Shown: positions 9,163 through 18,602 of the stretch, in pieces
Layout of the letters: each line of letters opens with the position of its first letter
Numbering within the stretch: the stretch's first letter is position 1
Assembly (NCBI RefSeq): GCF_009720485.1
Contig: NZ_CP045245.1
Span: 3,720,001-3,784,000 of the forward strand
DNA: 64,000 bases
DNA from: Cellulomonas sp. JZ18
GTDB lineage: Bacteria > Actinomycetota > Actinomycetes > Actinomycetales > Cellulomonadaceae
Direction of reading: 5' to 3'
Notes under the pieces: model-generated
Told to the model about the DNA's origin: nothing
Databases searched by the model: none
The model's input: the letters and a program-made list of their open reading frames with translations, nothing else
Made by a program: the position numbers and the translations under genes

Positions 9163-10617
9163 GTGGAGTGGTTCGACGCCGAGGGGTACACGATCGCGCG
9201 CGAGGTCGTGCAGCGCGGCGTCGCGGCGGTCTTCGTCCTGGGGTTCGTCGCGGTGCTGCGCCAGTTCCGGCCGCTGCTCGGCGAGCACGGGCTGCTGCCG
9301 GTGCCGGCGTTCACGGCCCGGGTGCCGTTCCGCGCCAGCCCCAGCCTGTTCCACCGGTGGTTCTCCGACCGGCTGGTCGTGGTCGTCGGCTGGGTCGGCG
9401 TCGTGGTCGCGCTGACGCTCGTCGCCGGGCTCCCGCAGCAGGGACCGCCGTGGCTGTCGGCGCTCGCGTTCCTGCTGCTGTGGGCGCTGTACCTGTCGGT
9501 CGTCAATGTCGGGCAGGTGTTCTACGGGTTCGGCTGGGAGTCGTTGCTGCTCGAGGCGGGGTTCCTCGTGGCGTTCCTCGGGTCGGACGACGTCGCGCCG
9601 CCGGTCACCGTGCTCGCGCTGCTGTGGTGGCTCGTCTTCCGCCTCGAGTTCGGCGCGGGGCTCATCAAGTGGCGGGGCGACCCGGCGTGGCGGGACCTGA
9701 CGGCGCTGTACTACCACCACGAGACGCAGCCCATGCCGGGCCCGCTGAGCCGCCTGTTCCACCTGCTGCCGCGTCCGCTGCACAAGGTCGAGGTGGTCGC
9801 GAACCACGTGACGCAGCTGGTCGTGCCGTTCGGGCTGCTGGTGCCCGGGCCTGTGGCGTCGACGGCCGCGGCGGTCATGGTCGTCACGCAGCTGTGGCTC
9901 GTGCTGTCCGGCAACTTCGCGTGGCTGAACTGGTTGACGATCGTCCTGGCGTGCGCGGCGATCGACGACGCGTCGTGGCGGTGGGCCCTCGGCCTCGTCG
10001 GCGCGGACGTCGCCCCCGCCGCACCGGCCGCCGACCCGCCGCTGTGGTTCGTCGTCGTGGTCCTGGCCGTCACCGCGCTGTGCGTGTGGATCAGCCGGCA
10101 CCCGCTGCGCAACCTGCTGTCGCGCCACCAGGCGATGAACGCCTCCTTCAACGTCTGGCACCTGGTCAACGCGTACGGGGCGTTCGGCTCCATCACGCGC
10201 CGGCGCACGGAGGTCGTGGTCGAGGGGACGCGCGACCCCGACCCGGCGACCGCCACGTGGCTCGAGTACGAGTTCCGCGGCAAGCCCACCGACGTGCGCC
10301 GCCTGCCCCGCCAGTACGCGCCGTACCACCTGCGCCTCGACTGGGGGATGTGGTTCCTCGCGCTCGGCTCGTCGTCGCAGCTGCGCTGGTTCGTGCCGTT
10401 CCTGGGCCGGCTGCTCGAGGCCGACCGGCCCACGCTGCGGCTGCTCGCACGCGACCCGTTCGACGGGGAGCGGCCCCGGTGGGTGCGCGCGCACCTGTAC
10501 CGGTACCGGTTCGCGACCCGCGCGGAGCGCCGCGCCACCGGGCAGCGGTGGGTGCGCGAGGACGACGGCCTCATGATCGGCGCCATGGACAGCACCCGGT
10601 TCGCACGCATGCGCTGA
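9163..10617 (+). CDS. Lipase maturation factor (LMF1/DUF1222)-family membrane protein
   Basis: The protein has 484 residues if the GTG of VEWFDAEGY is used; a start 51 nt upstream is possible. The first ~360 residues carry about eight membrane segments. Hallmarks of the family are the loop LEFGAGLIKWRGDPAWRDLTALYYHHETQPMP-like region and the soluble C-terminal block WLEYEFRGKP and APYHLRLDWGMWF. In animals LMF1 helps dimeric lipases fold in the ER. The bacterial role is not established; assistance to secreted enzymes is speculation. No operon partner is evident. Confidence 0.88.
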   Translation: MEWFDAEGYTIAREVVQRGVAAVFVLGFVAVLRQFRPLLGEHGLLPVPAFTARVPFRASPSLFHRWFSDRLVVVVGWVGVVVALTLVAGLPQQGPPWLSALAFLLLWALYLSVVNVGQVFYGFGWESLLLEAGFLVAFLGSDDVAPPVTVLALLWWLVFRLEFGAGLIKWRGDPAWRDLTALYYHHETQPMPGPLSRLFHLLPRPLHKVEVVANHVTQLVVPFGLLVPGPVASTAAAVMVVTQLWLVLSGNFAWLNWLTIVLACAAIDDASWRWALGLVGADVAPAAPAADPPLWFVVVVLAVTALCVWISRHPLRNLLSRHQAMNASFNVWHLVNAYGAFGSITRRRTEVVVEGTRDPDPATATWLEYEFRGKPTDVRRLPRQYAPYHLRLDWGMWFLALGSSSQLRWFVPFLGRLLEADRPTLRLLARDPFDGERPRWVRAHLYRYRFATRAERRATGQRWVREDDGLMIGAMDSTRFARMR

Positions 10618-10704
10618 CGAGCCCCGGACGTCGGCCACCGCACCCGCGGACGCACGGGCGAATCCGCGTGCACCGCCGCGTGCGCCCCTGCGACGATGAC
10701 GCCC

Positions 10705-12075
10705 ATGTCCCCCTCGTCCCCGCGCGCCTCCCCTGCCCGGGCACCGGCCCGCGGGCTCGCGGTGACGGCCGACCCGGAGGCGTCGACCGGCGCGCCCGGG
10801 ACGACGCCGGCTCCTCCGCCGCGCGGCGTCGCGGGACCGCTCGTCGAGCGCCTGCTGCCCGCGCGCCTCGGCACGGGGATCCGGTGGCTGCTCGCGTCGT
10901 CCTGGTCGACCAACCTCGGCGACGGCCTGCTGCTCGCGGCCGGCCCGCTGCTCGTCGCCTCGCGCACCGACGACCCGTTCCTCGTCGCGCTCGCCGCGCT
11001 CCTCACGTGGCTGCCGCCGCTGCTGTTCGGCCTGTGGGCGGGGGTGCTGACCGACCGGCTCGACCGGCGCCGACTCGTGGTGACGGTCAACGTCGTGCGG
11101 GTCGGGGTGCTCGCGGCGCTCGCGGCCGCGGTGGCGCTCGACGCCGCGCCGATCGCGGTGGTGCTCGCGGCGCTGTTCCTCGTCGCGACGGCTGAGACGT
11201 TCGCCGACAACACCTTCAACGCGCTCGTGCCGACGCTCGTCGCGCGCGACGACCTCGCGGTCGCCAACGCGCGCATGCAGACCGCGTTCATCGCGCTCAA
11301 CCAGCTCGCCGGGCCGCCGCTGGGCGCCGCGCTGTTCGCGGTCGGGCACGCCTGGCCGGTCGCGGCCGACGCGCTGCTCGTCGCCGCCGGCGTCGCGCTC
11401 GTCGCGCGGGTGCGCCTGCCCGAGCGCGCGTCCGACCACCACGAGCGCAGCCACGTGCTGGCCGACGTCGCCGAGGGCGTCCGCTGGGTGTGGCACCACG
11501 CCGCCGTGCGCACGCTGGTCCTGACGATCCTCATCTTCAACGTGACGTTCGGCGCCGCGTTCTCGGTGCTCGTCCTGTACGCGCAGGAGCGCCTCGGCCT
11601 CGGCGAGGTCGGCTACGGCCTGCTGACGACGACGCAGGCGCTCGGCGGCCTCGCCGGCATCGCGGCGTACGGCTGGCTGACGGCGCGCGTCTCCCTCGCG
11701 AACCTCCTGCGCGTCGGCCTGGTCATCGAGACCCTCACGCACCTGGCGCTCGCGCTGACGACGCAGGCGTGGCTGGCCCTCGGCATCTTCTTCGTCTTCG
11801 GCGCGCACGCGTTCGTCTGGGGCACGACGTCGGTGACGGTGCGCCAGCGCGCCGTCCCGCACCGGCTGCAGGGGCGCGTCGGCAGCGTGAACCTCGTCGG
11901 CGTCTTCGGCGGGCTCGTGCTCGGCGCGGGGATCGGTGGCGCGCTCGCGCAGCGGTACGGCGTGACGGCGCCGTTCTGGTTCGCGTTCGCGGGCTCGGCC
12001 GTGTTCGTCGTGCTCATCTGGCACCAGCTGCGCCACGTCGCGCACGCGGACGAGCAGGACGCGCCCGCCGCGTGA
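10705..12075 (+). CDS. MFS transporter, EntS-like (MFS_3) exporter family
   Basis: The protein has 456 residues from the ATG that follows a GACGAT -10-like hexamer by 7 nt; an in-frame ATG 9 nt earlier is the alternative. It has twelve predicted membrane segments. The conserved loop 2-3 motif GVLTDRLDRRRLVV is the Major Facilitator signature, and the central break carries RADV/VLADVAEGVRWVW. It is related to the MFS protein at 14.6 kb. The likely role is proton-driven efflux of a small molecule (siderophore, antibiotic or metabolite). The substrate is unknown. Confidence 0.88.
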   Translation: MSPSSPRASPARAPARGLAVTADPEASTGAPGTTPAPPPRGVAGPLVERLLPARLGTGIRWLLASSWSTNLGDGLLLAAGPLLVASRTDDPFLVALAALLTWLPPLLFGLWAGVLTDRLDRRRLVVTVNVVRVGVLAALAAAVALDAAPIAVVLAALFLVATAETFADNTFNALVPTLVARDDLAVANARMQTAFIALNQLAGPPLGAALFAVGHAWPVAADALLVAAGVALVARVRLPERASDHHERSHVLADVAEGVRWVWHHAAVRTLVLTILIFNVTFGAAFSVLVLYAQERLGLGEVGYGLLTTTQALGGLAGIAAYGWLTARVSLANLLRVGLVIETLTHLALALTTQAWLALGIFFVFGAHAFVWGTTSVTVRQRAVPHRLQGRVGSVNLVGVFGGLVLGAGIGGALAQRYGVTAPFWFAFAGSAVFVVLIWHQLRHVAHADEQDAPAA

Positions 12076-12090
12076 CGCCGAGGGGCACCG

Positions 12091-12870
12091 TCAGGCGATG
12101 AGGGACTGCCCGCCGTCCACGAACACCTCCGTGCCGCTGACGTGGCTCGCCGCGTCGGACGCGAGGAACGCGATGACGTCGGCGACCTGCTGCGACGACC
12201 CGGACCGCTCGCCCGTCAGCGGGATCTGCCCGTCGGGGTACTCGGCCGCGACGCCGAGGTCCTCGGTGCCGCGCTGCTCGGTGTTGTCGTCGATCTCGGT
12301 GTCGATCGCGCCCGGGCAGACGGCGTTCACGCGCACCCCGCGCGGGCCCAGCTCCACGGCCACCATCCGCGCGAACGCCACCTGCCCGGCCTTGCTCGTC
12401 GCGTACGCCGACGCGCCCGAGTTGCTGAACGTGCGCGTCCCGTTGATGGACGCGACGACGACGACCGCACCGCCCTGCCGCACCAGCAGCGGCACGGCGT
12501 AGCGCACCGTGAGGAACGTGCCCGTGAGGTTCGTCGCGATCGTCGACTCCCACTCCTGCGGCTCGAGCTCCTCCAGCGGCGCCCACACGCCGTTGACACC
12601 GGCGTTCGCGACCACCACGTCGAGGCGGCCGAGCTCGCGCTCGACGCGCTCGTAGACCTCGCGGACGGCAGCGGCGTCGGCCACGTCCGCGGCCACCGGG
12701 AGCACCGTGCCGCCGGCCCCGCGGATCTCCTCCGCCACGTCGTCCGCGCTGTCCTGGCTGTGCCCGAGCGCGACGACGGTCGCACCGTCCTGCGCGAGCC
12801 GCAGCGCCGTCGCCCGTCCGATGCCCGACCCCGCGCCCGTGACCAGCGCGACCTTGCCCTGCAGCGTCAT
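12091..12870 (-). CDS. Short-chain dehydrogenase/reductase (classical SDR)
   Basis: The protein has 259 residues, the usual classical SDR size. The Rossmann motif TGAGSGIG is at 11-18, NAG at 89-91, the catalytic Tyr and Lys at Y156 and K160 (SAYATSK), Asn114 in the fourth helix, and the substrate-side Ser in VASIN. After the cofactor strand the sequence is ALGHSQ, without an acidic residue at the NAD-selective position, which points weakly to NADP(H). The C-terminal VSGTEVFVDGGQ is typical. The substrate is unknown. The gene ends 16 bp from the convergent MFS stop. Confidence 0.92.
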   Translation of the reverse strand: MTLQGKVALVTGAGSGIGRATALRLAQDGATVVALGHSQDSADDVAEEIRGAGGTVLPVAADVADAAAVREVYERVERELGRLDVVVANAGVNGVWAPLEELEPQEWESTIATNLTGTFLTVRYAVPLLVRQGGAVVVVASINGTRTFSNSGASAYATSKAGQVAFARMVAVELGPRGVRVNAVCPGAIDTEIDDNTEQRGTEDLGVAAEYPDGQIPLTGERSGSSQQVADVIAFLASDAASHVSGTEVFVDGGQSLIA

Positions 12871-12973
12871 CCCGCACCCCTCCCGTGGCCGACGTCGTCG
12901 ACGCTAGCCAGGCACCCGGTCCCGCGCCCGGTGAGCGGCGGCACGCGGCGCCCGGGCGTGCTAGCACTGCCCC

Positions 12974-13318
12974 ATGGACCTCGCCGACGAGCTCATGACC
13001 TCCGAGCGGCGCCTCGCGCACGGTCGCGGCGCCGAGTACGCCGACACCCTCACCGACGACGCCCTCGTGGTCGTCCCCGGCGCCGTGCTCGACCGGGACG
13101 CGTGCGTCGCGGCGATGGACGCCTCCGACGGCTGGGACGACGTCGAGCTGGGCGCGCCCCGGCTCGTGGCGTCGGGCGACGTCGCGACCGTCGTCTACCC
13201 CTTCCGCGGGCGCCGCGGGGAGTGGACGTACCGCGCGACGCTCGCGTCGACGTACCGGCGCACGGACTCCGGGTGGCGCCTCGTGCTGCACCAGCAGACC
13301 CCCGAGCCGACCGGCTGA
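12974..13318 (+). CDS. NTF2-like (SnoaL/DUF4440-type) small protein
   Basis: The protein has 114 residues. The pattern of an N-terminal helix (ADELMTSERRLAHGRG), a short acidic segment, then strands ending in YRRTDSGWRLVLHQQTP is the DUF4440/SnoaL variant of the NTF2 cone fold. The GWRLVLHQQT ending is a strong hallmark. Members are enzymes or small-ligand binders, and nothing here tells which. TAGCAC ends 6 nt before the ATG, suggesting a leaderless start. Confidence 0.8.
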   Translation: MDLADELMTSERRLAHGRGAEYADTLTDDALVVVPGAVLDRDACVAAMDASDGWDDVELGAPRLVASGDVATVVYPFRGRRGEWTYRATLASTYRRTDSGWRLVLHQQTPEPTG

Positions 13319-13322
13319 CGGC

Positions 13323-13985
13323 TCACGCGGACGGCCGCGTCCACACCGCCGACCACCGCCAGTAGACGTGCCGCCGCCAGCGCGCGCCGGGCAGCAGTTC
13401 GGCCACGAGGCGGCGCATCTGCGCGTACGTGCACGGCGGCGGCCAGACCGTGGGCGACGGGTGCTCCCAGTACCCGCGGCGCCGGCGCGCGACGTGGTCG
13501 AGGACGAGTCCGGCGACCCCGGGCGGGAGGTCGGCGGGGCCCGACGCGCGGGCCAGACCGACCACCGCGAGCCGGCCGCCCGGGCGGACCAGGTCGGCCA
13601 GGCGCAGCAGCCCCGTGCGCGCGTCGAGGTGGTGCAGCGTCGCGACCGCCGCGACGAGGTCGAACGACGCGGGGGCGAACGGGTACGTGAGCACGTCCCC
13701 CTCCACGTAGGTGACGTCGTCCCCGGCGGCCCGGGCCTGCGCGAGGCTCGGCGCGTGCAGGTCGATGCCCGTGACCTCGGGTACCAGCGCACGCAGCCGG
13801 CGGGCGAGCATGCCCTCGCCGCACCCGGCGTCGAGCGCGGTGCGCGCGCCGTCGGGCACGGCCGCGATCACGACCGGGTGGTAGTGGACGTTGTGGTTCC
13901 AGCGCGGCGGGTCGTCGCTCGCCCGGGCGTCGGCACCGGTCCCGACGCCGTCGCCCGGACGGCGGGCCTCCCGGTCGGCGCTCAC
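13323..13985 (-). CDS. Class I SAM-dependent methyltransferase (Methyltransf_11/25 type)
   Basis: The protein has 220 residues. GTG overlaps the stop of the upstream Nudix gene (GTGA), indicating translational coupling. Motif I is ALDAGCGEGMLARRL. An Asp follows in VTGIDLHAP, then EGDVLTYPF and the post-I motif FDLVAAVATLHHLD. The N-terminal NHNVHYHPVV and C-terminal RHVYWRWSAVWTRP are typical of an actinobacterial small-molecule methyltransferase group. The substrate is unknown. Confidence 0.88.
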   Translation of the reverse strand: MSADREARRPGDGVGTGADARASDDPPRWNHNVHYHPVVIAAVPDGARTALDAGCGEGMLARRLRALVPEVTGIDLHAPSLAQARAAGDDVTYVEGDVLTYPFAPASFDLVAAVATLHHLDARTGLLRLADLVRPGGRLAVVGLARASGPADLPPGVAGLVLDHVARRRRGYWEHPSPTVWPPPCTYAQMRRLVAELLPGARWRRHVYWRWSAVWTRPSA

Positions 13986-14485
13986 GCCCGCACCGTCGCC
14001 GCGACCAGCGCGTCGATCGCCGGCACCTGCCCGGCGACCAGCCGCTCGCGGGCCTCGTCGAGACCGCACCACACCGCCCGGTCCACCTCGGGGAACGTGG
14101 TGCGGCGCCCCGAGCGGGGGGGCCACTCGGCCTCCACCGTGCTCACCCCCGGACGGGTGGTGAGGTCGTCGCACGCCGGGTCGTCGGGCGAGCCGACGAG
14201 CTCCGCGGGCACCTCGACGGCGAGGACGACGACGACCTTGCCGGACGCGTAGCGGAACGCGCCGAGCTCCACCGCGGGCAGGTCGGGCGCCGGGACGCCG
14301 ACCTCCTCGTGGAACTCGCGCCGCGCGGCGGCAGCCGCGTCCTCCCCCGGCTCGACGACGCCCTTCGGCACGGTCCACGCGCGCGCGTCCTTGCGGGCCC
14401 AGAACGGACCACCCATGTGGGCGATGAGCACGCGCGGCGTGGCACCGCCGTGGTGCAGGAGGATCCCCGCGCTCGTCACGGCCAT
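13982..14485 (-). CDS. Nudix hydrolase
   Basis: The protein has 167 residues. A complete Nudix box GX5EX7REUXEEXGU occupies residues 42-64 (starting GVVEPGE and ending REFHEEVGV), giving the metal-binding Glu residues. The N-terminal SAGILLHH and the strand WTVPKGVVEPGED fit the DUF4916/NTP-pyrophosphohydrolase-like subgroup. It probably hydrolyses a nucleoside diphosphate derivative. It forms a two-gene unit with the downstream methyltransferase through a GTGA overlap. Confidence 0.92.
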   Translation of the reverse strand: MAVTSAGILLHHGGATPRVLIAHMGGPFWARKDARAWTVPKGVVEPGEDAAAAARREFHEEVGVPAPDLPAVELGAFRYASGKVVVVLAVEVPAELVGSPDDPACDDLTTRPGVSTVEAEWPPRSGRRTTFPEVDRAVWCGLDEARERLVAGQVPAIDALVAATVRA

Positions 14486-14588
14486 CCGCGGACCGTACCG
14501 CCTCGGTGCGGCGGGACGGGGACGAACCGGGACGGGAGGGGCGGTGAGGGCAGCCGCGCACTCTTGTCATCCGCCCGCGTGAAACTGC

Positions 14589-14594
14589 TACGGT
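14589..14594 (+). promoter_or_regulatory. Leaderless -10 hexamer TACGGT
   Basis: TACGGT matches TANNNT and ends 7 nt before the ATG of the MFS gene, with no Shine-Dalgarno sequence between them. Confidence 0.5.
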
Positions 14595-14601
14595 GCCGCG
14601 C

Positions 14602-15876
14602 ATGCCGAGCCCCGGGCACCGTCCTGCCTTCTGGTGGCTGTGGACGTCGTCAGGGCTCTCGAACGCCGCCGACGGCGTCCTCAAGACCGCGCTGCCGCTC
14701 GTCGCGCTGCGCTACACCGACTCCCCCGCCGTGGTCGCCGGCATCGCGCTCGCGCTGTCCCTGCCCTGGCTGCTCGTGTCGCTGCCCGCCGGCGCGCTCG
14801 CCGACCGGTGGGACCGCCGTCGCACGATGCTCGTCGCCAACGTGGTCCGCGCGTCCGCGCTGGTCGCGCTCGTCGCGCTGCCCGCGGACGGGCCGGCCTC
14901 GCTGGGGCTGCTCTACGCGCTCGCCCTCGTGGTCGGGACCGCCGAGGTCTTCCACGACACCAGCGCGCAGTCGATCCTTCCCCAGGTCGTCGGGCGCGAG
15001 CACCTCGACCGCGCGAACGGGCGCCTCTACGCGGTCGAGGTGACCGCCAACCAGTTCGTCGGGCCGCCGCTCGGCGGCGTGCTCGTCGCCGCGGGCGTCG
15101 CGCTCGCGCTCGTGTCGCCCGCGCTGCTGTGGGTGCTCGCGGTCCTCGCGCTCCTCATGGTGCGCGGGTCGTTCCGGCCCACGCGTGCCGCCGCCCGGAC
15201 CACGATGCGCGCCGACGTCGCCGAGGGCCTGCGCTTCCTGTGGCGGCGGCCGGTGCTGCGCACGCTCGCCCTCATGGTCGGCGTCTCCAACCTCGCCGAG
15301 TTCGCGATGATGTCGGTCTTCGTGCTGTGGGCCGTCGGGCCGGACTCGGTGCTCGGCCTCAGCGAGCCGGGCTACGGGGCGCTCGCGACCGCCGCCGCCG
15401 TGGGTGCGGTGCTCGGCTCGCTCGGCGCCGAGCGGGTCGCCGCACGCCTCGGGCGCACGCTGAGCCTCGCCCTGTGCGTCGTGGTCGCCGCGGCGTCGCA
15501 CGCCGTCCCGGTGCTCACCACGCAGGTGCTCGTCGTCGCCGCCGTGTGGGCCGCCGCCGGCGCGGGCATCGCCGTGTGGAACGTCGTCACGGTCTCGCTG
15601 CGCCAGCGCCTCACGCCCGACCACCTGCTGGGTCGGCTCACGTCCGCGTACCGGCTCCTGGCGTGGGGGACGATGCCGGTCGGCGCCCTGCTCGGCGGGC
15701 TCGTCGGCGAGCACGTCGGCCTCGCGCAGGTGTTCGTCGTCGCGACCGTGCTCGACCTGCTCCTGCTGCTGTGCCTGCCGGTGCTGCGCGAGCGGCACCT
15801 GCGCGAGGCGGAGGCGGAGGTGGTCGGACGGGACGCGGACGACGCGCTCGCGGTCAGCCGGTCCGACGCCGGGTGA
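14602..15876 (+). CDS. MFS transporter, MFS_3/EntS-like
   Basis: The protein has 424 residues from ATG at 14602. It has twelve membrane segments with the loop motif GALADRWDRRRTML and, in the middle, MRADVAEGLRFLWRRP before the second half. It is paralogous in layout to the 10.7-kb MFS protein. The last 23 bp overlap the convergent RsbW-like gene. Function as a multidrug or metabolite exporter is inferred from the family. Confidence 0.88.
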   Translation: MPSPGHRPAFWWLWTSSGLSNAADGVLKTALPLVALRYTDSPAVVAGIALALSLPWLLVSLPAGALADRWDRRRTMLVANVVRASALVALVALPADGPASLGLLYALALVVGTAEVFHDTSAQSILPQVVGREHLDRANGRLYAVEVTANQFVGPPLGGVLVAAGVALALVSPALLWVLAVLALLMVRGSFRPTRAAARTTMRADVAEGLRFLWRRPVLRTLALMVGVSNLAEFAMMSVFVLWAVGPDSVLGLSEPGYGALATAAAVGAVLGSLGAERVAARLGRTLSLALCVVVAAASHAVPVLTTQVLVVAAVWAAAGAGIAVWNVVTVSLRQRLTPDHLLGRLTSAYRLLAWGTMPVGALLGGLVGEHVGLAQVFVVATVLDLLLLLCLPVLRERHLREAEAEVVGRDADDALAVSRSDAG

Positions 15877-16266
15877 GCGTCCAGCGCGTGCCGTCGCCCT
15901 CGGCGGTGCACGCGACGTCGACGAGCGCCGCCACGATGGCCAGGCCGCGACCGGACTCGGCCTGCGCGTCCGGCATCGCCGGGGCGAGGTCGAGCATCGG
16001 CGGGGGCCTGCCTGCTCGGCCACCGCGACGACGACGTCCGGCCGCACCGTGACGTGCACGCCCGCGCCGTGCCACGTCCCGTCGGGGCCGTGCCGCACGA
16101 CGTTGCCGGCGACCTCGACGAGCGCGGTCTCGACCGCGACCCGGTCGGTCTCGCCGACGTCGCCCGCCGCCCGCCACAGCTCCTCCAGGGCGTGGTGGAC
16201 CCGGTCGAGCACACCGGCGGCGTCCTCGCCCTCCAGCGGGAGGTCGAGGTGGGCGTCAGGCGGCAC
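15854..16266 (-). pseudogene. RsbW/SpoIIAB-like anti-sigma kinase, frameshifted
   Basis: The first half (from GTG at 16266) reads as a GHKL ATPase: the N-box VETALVEVAGNVVRHG is clear, followed by HVTVRPDVVVAVAEQ. The second half lies in another frame: PPPMLDLAPAMPDAQAES, then the G2 box GRGLAIVAALVDVA and GTRWTLTRR. One base appears missing beside the G5 run at 16002-16006; restoring it joins the frames into a ~137-aa protein. The family binds and phosphorylates STAS antagonists and sequesters a sigma factor or target. The start overlaps the upstream STAS gene by 11 nt. It is either a true null or a sequence error. Confidence 0.8.
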
Positions 16267-16591
16267 CGGCGGCGTCCTCGACCGTGTCGTACGGCGTGAG
16301 CACGCGGTCCATGGTGGTCAGGCGCAGCACGGTGAGCACCTGGCCGTTGACGCGGGCGATGCGCAGGTCGCCGCCCGCCGCCCGGGCACGACGCAGACCG
16401 CCCACCAGGGCGCCGAGGCCCGAGGAGTCCATGAACGCGGTCTCCTCCAGGTCGACGACGACGACGGCGCTGCCGGCGTCGACCACGCGGTCGACCTCCG
16501 CCTTGAGCTCACCGGCGGTCACCATCGTCAGCCTGCCCTGCGGCCGCAGCACGGCGACCCCGCCGGCCCGCACGTCCTTCGCGATCTCCAT
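16256..16591 (-). CDS. STAS-domain anti-sigma factor antagonist (SpoIIAA/RsbV-like)
   Basis: The protein has 111 residues. The phosphorylatable serine block is VDLEETAFMDSSGLGALVGG, the canonical STAS D-SSGL site. The fold pattern (N-terminal strand VAVLRPQGRLTM, then the helix after the serine, then LRIARVNGQVLTVLRLTTMD) is complete. It starts within the stop codon of the upstream glycosyltransferase (TGATG), so translation is coupled. It is the only intact gene in this four-gene module. It is predicted to be phosphorylated by the RsbW-like kinase and dephosphorylated by the PP2C phosphatase, of which only a fragment remains. Confidence 0.92.
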   Translation of the reverse strand: MEIAKDVRAGGVAVLRPQGRLTMVTAGELKAEVDRVVDAGSAVVVVDLEETAFMDSSGLGALVGGLRRARAAGGDLRIARVNGQVLTVLRLTTMDRVLTPYDTVEDAAGAA

Positions 16592-18602
16592 CAGACCTCC
16601 TCCTCGGCGCCCTGGTACCCGCGGTACCGCAGCGCCTGCACGATCACGCTGAGCACGACCAGGTCGTAGGCGACCCAGGCGAGGTTCACGAACGTCCCGA
16701 CCCACGGTGCGTACCCCAGGGACCACCGCACGACGCCGACGACCGCCGCGACCACGAGCACCGCCATCGCCGTCAGCTGCGGCAGGACGATCCGCCACGC
16801 CCCGGTCGACGACTGCCGCACCTTCGGGGTCACGGCGAAGCCGAGCGGGCGCCCCCACCACACGTTGGCCGCCGCGGTCCACGTCGCCTTGATCCACACG
16901 GGGAACAGCGCGAGCGCGTACTGCTGCCCCCGCCACGTGCGCAGCCCGCGGGCCGCCACGAGGAACAGCAGCTGGCTCGCGACCTGGAACGGCACGAACC
17001 GTGCGAAGAAGTCGACGCTCCACGCGGTGACCGGCAGGACCCCGAAGCACAGGAAGATCACGGGCGCCGCGAGGTAGACCACCGCCGTGAACCCGGACAG
17101 GTAGCTCCACATCGTCGCGCCGTACATGAGGCGCTGCCCCAGCCGCAGGCCCTTCACGGTGAGCGGGTTCTCCTGCAGGAAGACCTGCAGCGTGCCCTGC
17201 GCCCAGCGCAGCCGCTGCGTGATCATCGTGCCCAGGTCCTCGGGGCGAGGCCGTGGGCGAGGCTCTCGTGGTGGTAGACGGTCTTCCACCCGAGCGCGTG
17301 CAGGCGCATGGCGGTCGCCATGTCCTCGGTCACCGAGAGGGTGGCGACGGGCATGACGGGCATCGCCTCGTCGCCGCGGTCCACGTCGACCGCGCGCACG
17401 AGCGTGCGCACCGACGCGAGCGCGCCGAGCGGGGACCACTCGCGCGCGTCGAGCGCGGCCAGGGCCTCGGCCCGGACCGGGTCGGGCCGCGCGTCGCCGG
17501 CGGCCCCCTCCCCGACGTCCTCCCCGGGAGCCTGCGCGGTGCCCGGCCCGGCACCGACGTCGGCGGGGGCCGCCGCCAGGGCCGGCGCCAGCTCGCCCAG
17601 CGCCTCGAGGTCCGCGCGGATCGCCGCCATGTCGGCCGCGACGACGGACGACGACACCTCGTCCACGCGCCGCTGGAACGCGTACGTGACGTCGGCGAGC
17701 GGCTCGTCCGCGTCGAGCCGGCGCAGCGCGTGCGTCGCGGCCCGGGCGATCTCGTCGAGCGCCGCCGCGACCCGCGGGTCCTCCGCCTGCCGGCGCGCCC
17801 GTTGCAGCACGCGGCGGCTCGTGTGCAGCGCCGCGCGCACGGCGCGCTCGGTCTCCCGCACGTACCCGACGAGGCCGAGCTGCATGAGCGCGTCCCGGCG
17901 CAGGATGGCGTTCGACCCGCAGAAGAACGCCGCGTTCCACCCGTCCTTGCCCTGCTGGATGGGCCCGTAGAAGAGCGGGGCCTGGCTGCCGAGCGGGTCC
18001 GCCTCGGGGACGTTCGTGAAGAACTGCGGCGTCTGGACGAGCGCGACCGCGGGGTCCTCGAAGTAGGCGACCGTGCGGTCGAGGATCTGCGGGGAGGGGA
18101 TCTGGTCGGCGTCGAGGACGAGGATCAGCTCGCCGTCCGTCAGGCCCAGCGCGTTGTTGAGGTTGCCGGCCTTGGCGTGCTTCGGCCGGTCCGCCCAGTC
18201 GGCCCCGCGGACGATGTAGCCGACGCCCAGCCGCTCGGCCTCGGCCCGCATCTCGGGCCGCGCGCCGTCGTCGAGCACCCACGTGCGGTGCGGGTAGCGG
18301 ATGTCCCGCGCGGCCTGCGCGGTCCGGGCGACGAGCTCGACGGGCTCGTCGTACGTCGTGATGAAGACGTCGACCGTGACGCCCTCCGGGGCGGGGCCGG
18401 GGTCCTCACGCGGCTTCGCCCTCCACATCGTGATGCCGAAGAGCGTGACGTCGACCAGCGAGTACGTCTCGGCGACCACGAGCGGCACCGCGATCCACCA
18501 CGCCGACCAGTTCACCGACTCCAGCCAGCGCCACACGATGTAGTTCACGCCCAGCACGAGGGTGAGCGTGACGACGACGCGGAGCGCGACCAGGCGCCTC
18601 AC
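16591..18602 (-). pseudogene. Cellulose-synthase-like GT2 membrane glycosyltransferase, frameshifted
   Basis: The intact product would be about 670 aa. The GTG start (18602) overlaps the stop of the upstream gene (GTGA). The N-terminal frame shows two membrane helices (VVVTLTLVLGVNYIVWRW), the GT2 start VDVFITTYDEP, the acidic substrate-binding motifs VLDDGARPE and LVLDADQIPSP, FFCGSNAILRRDA, and an Ala/Glu-rich insertion of about 150 residues. It stops at 17223. The rest continues in another frame: EDLGTMITQRLRWAQGTLQV, the Q(Q/R)xRW processivity motif, followed by about six membrane helices. One base is missing near 17240-17245 beside a G4 run. It probably polymerises a beta-glycan across the membrane. 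Whether it is functional in the living strain is open. Confidence 0.88.

Noticed and set aside
8641..12045. A 1134-codon minus-strand frame over the LMF-like and MFS genes
   Set aside because: Antisense shadow typical of very high GC DNA; the plus-strand frames have clear membrane-protein and MFS motifs.
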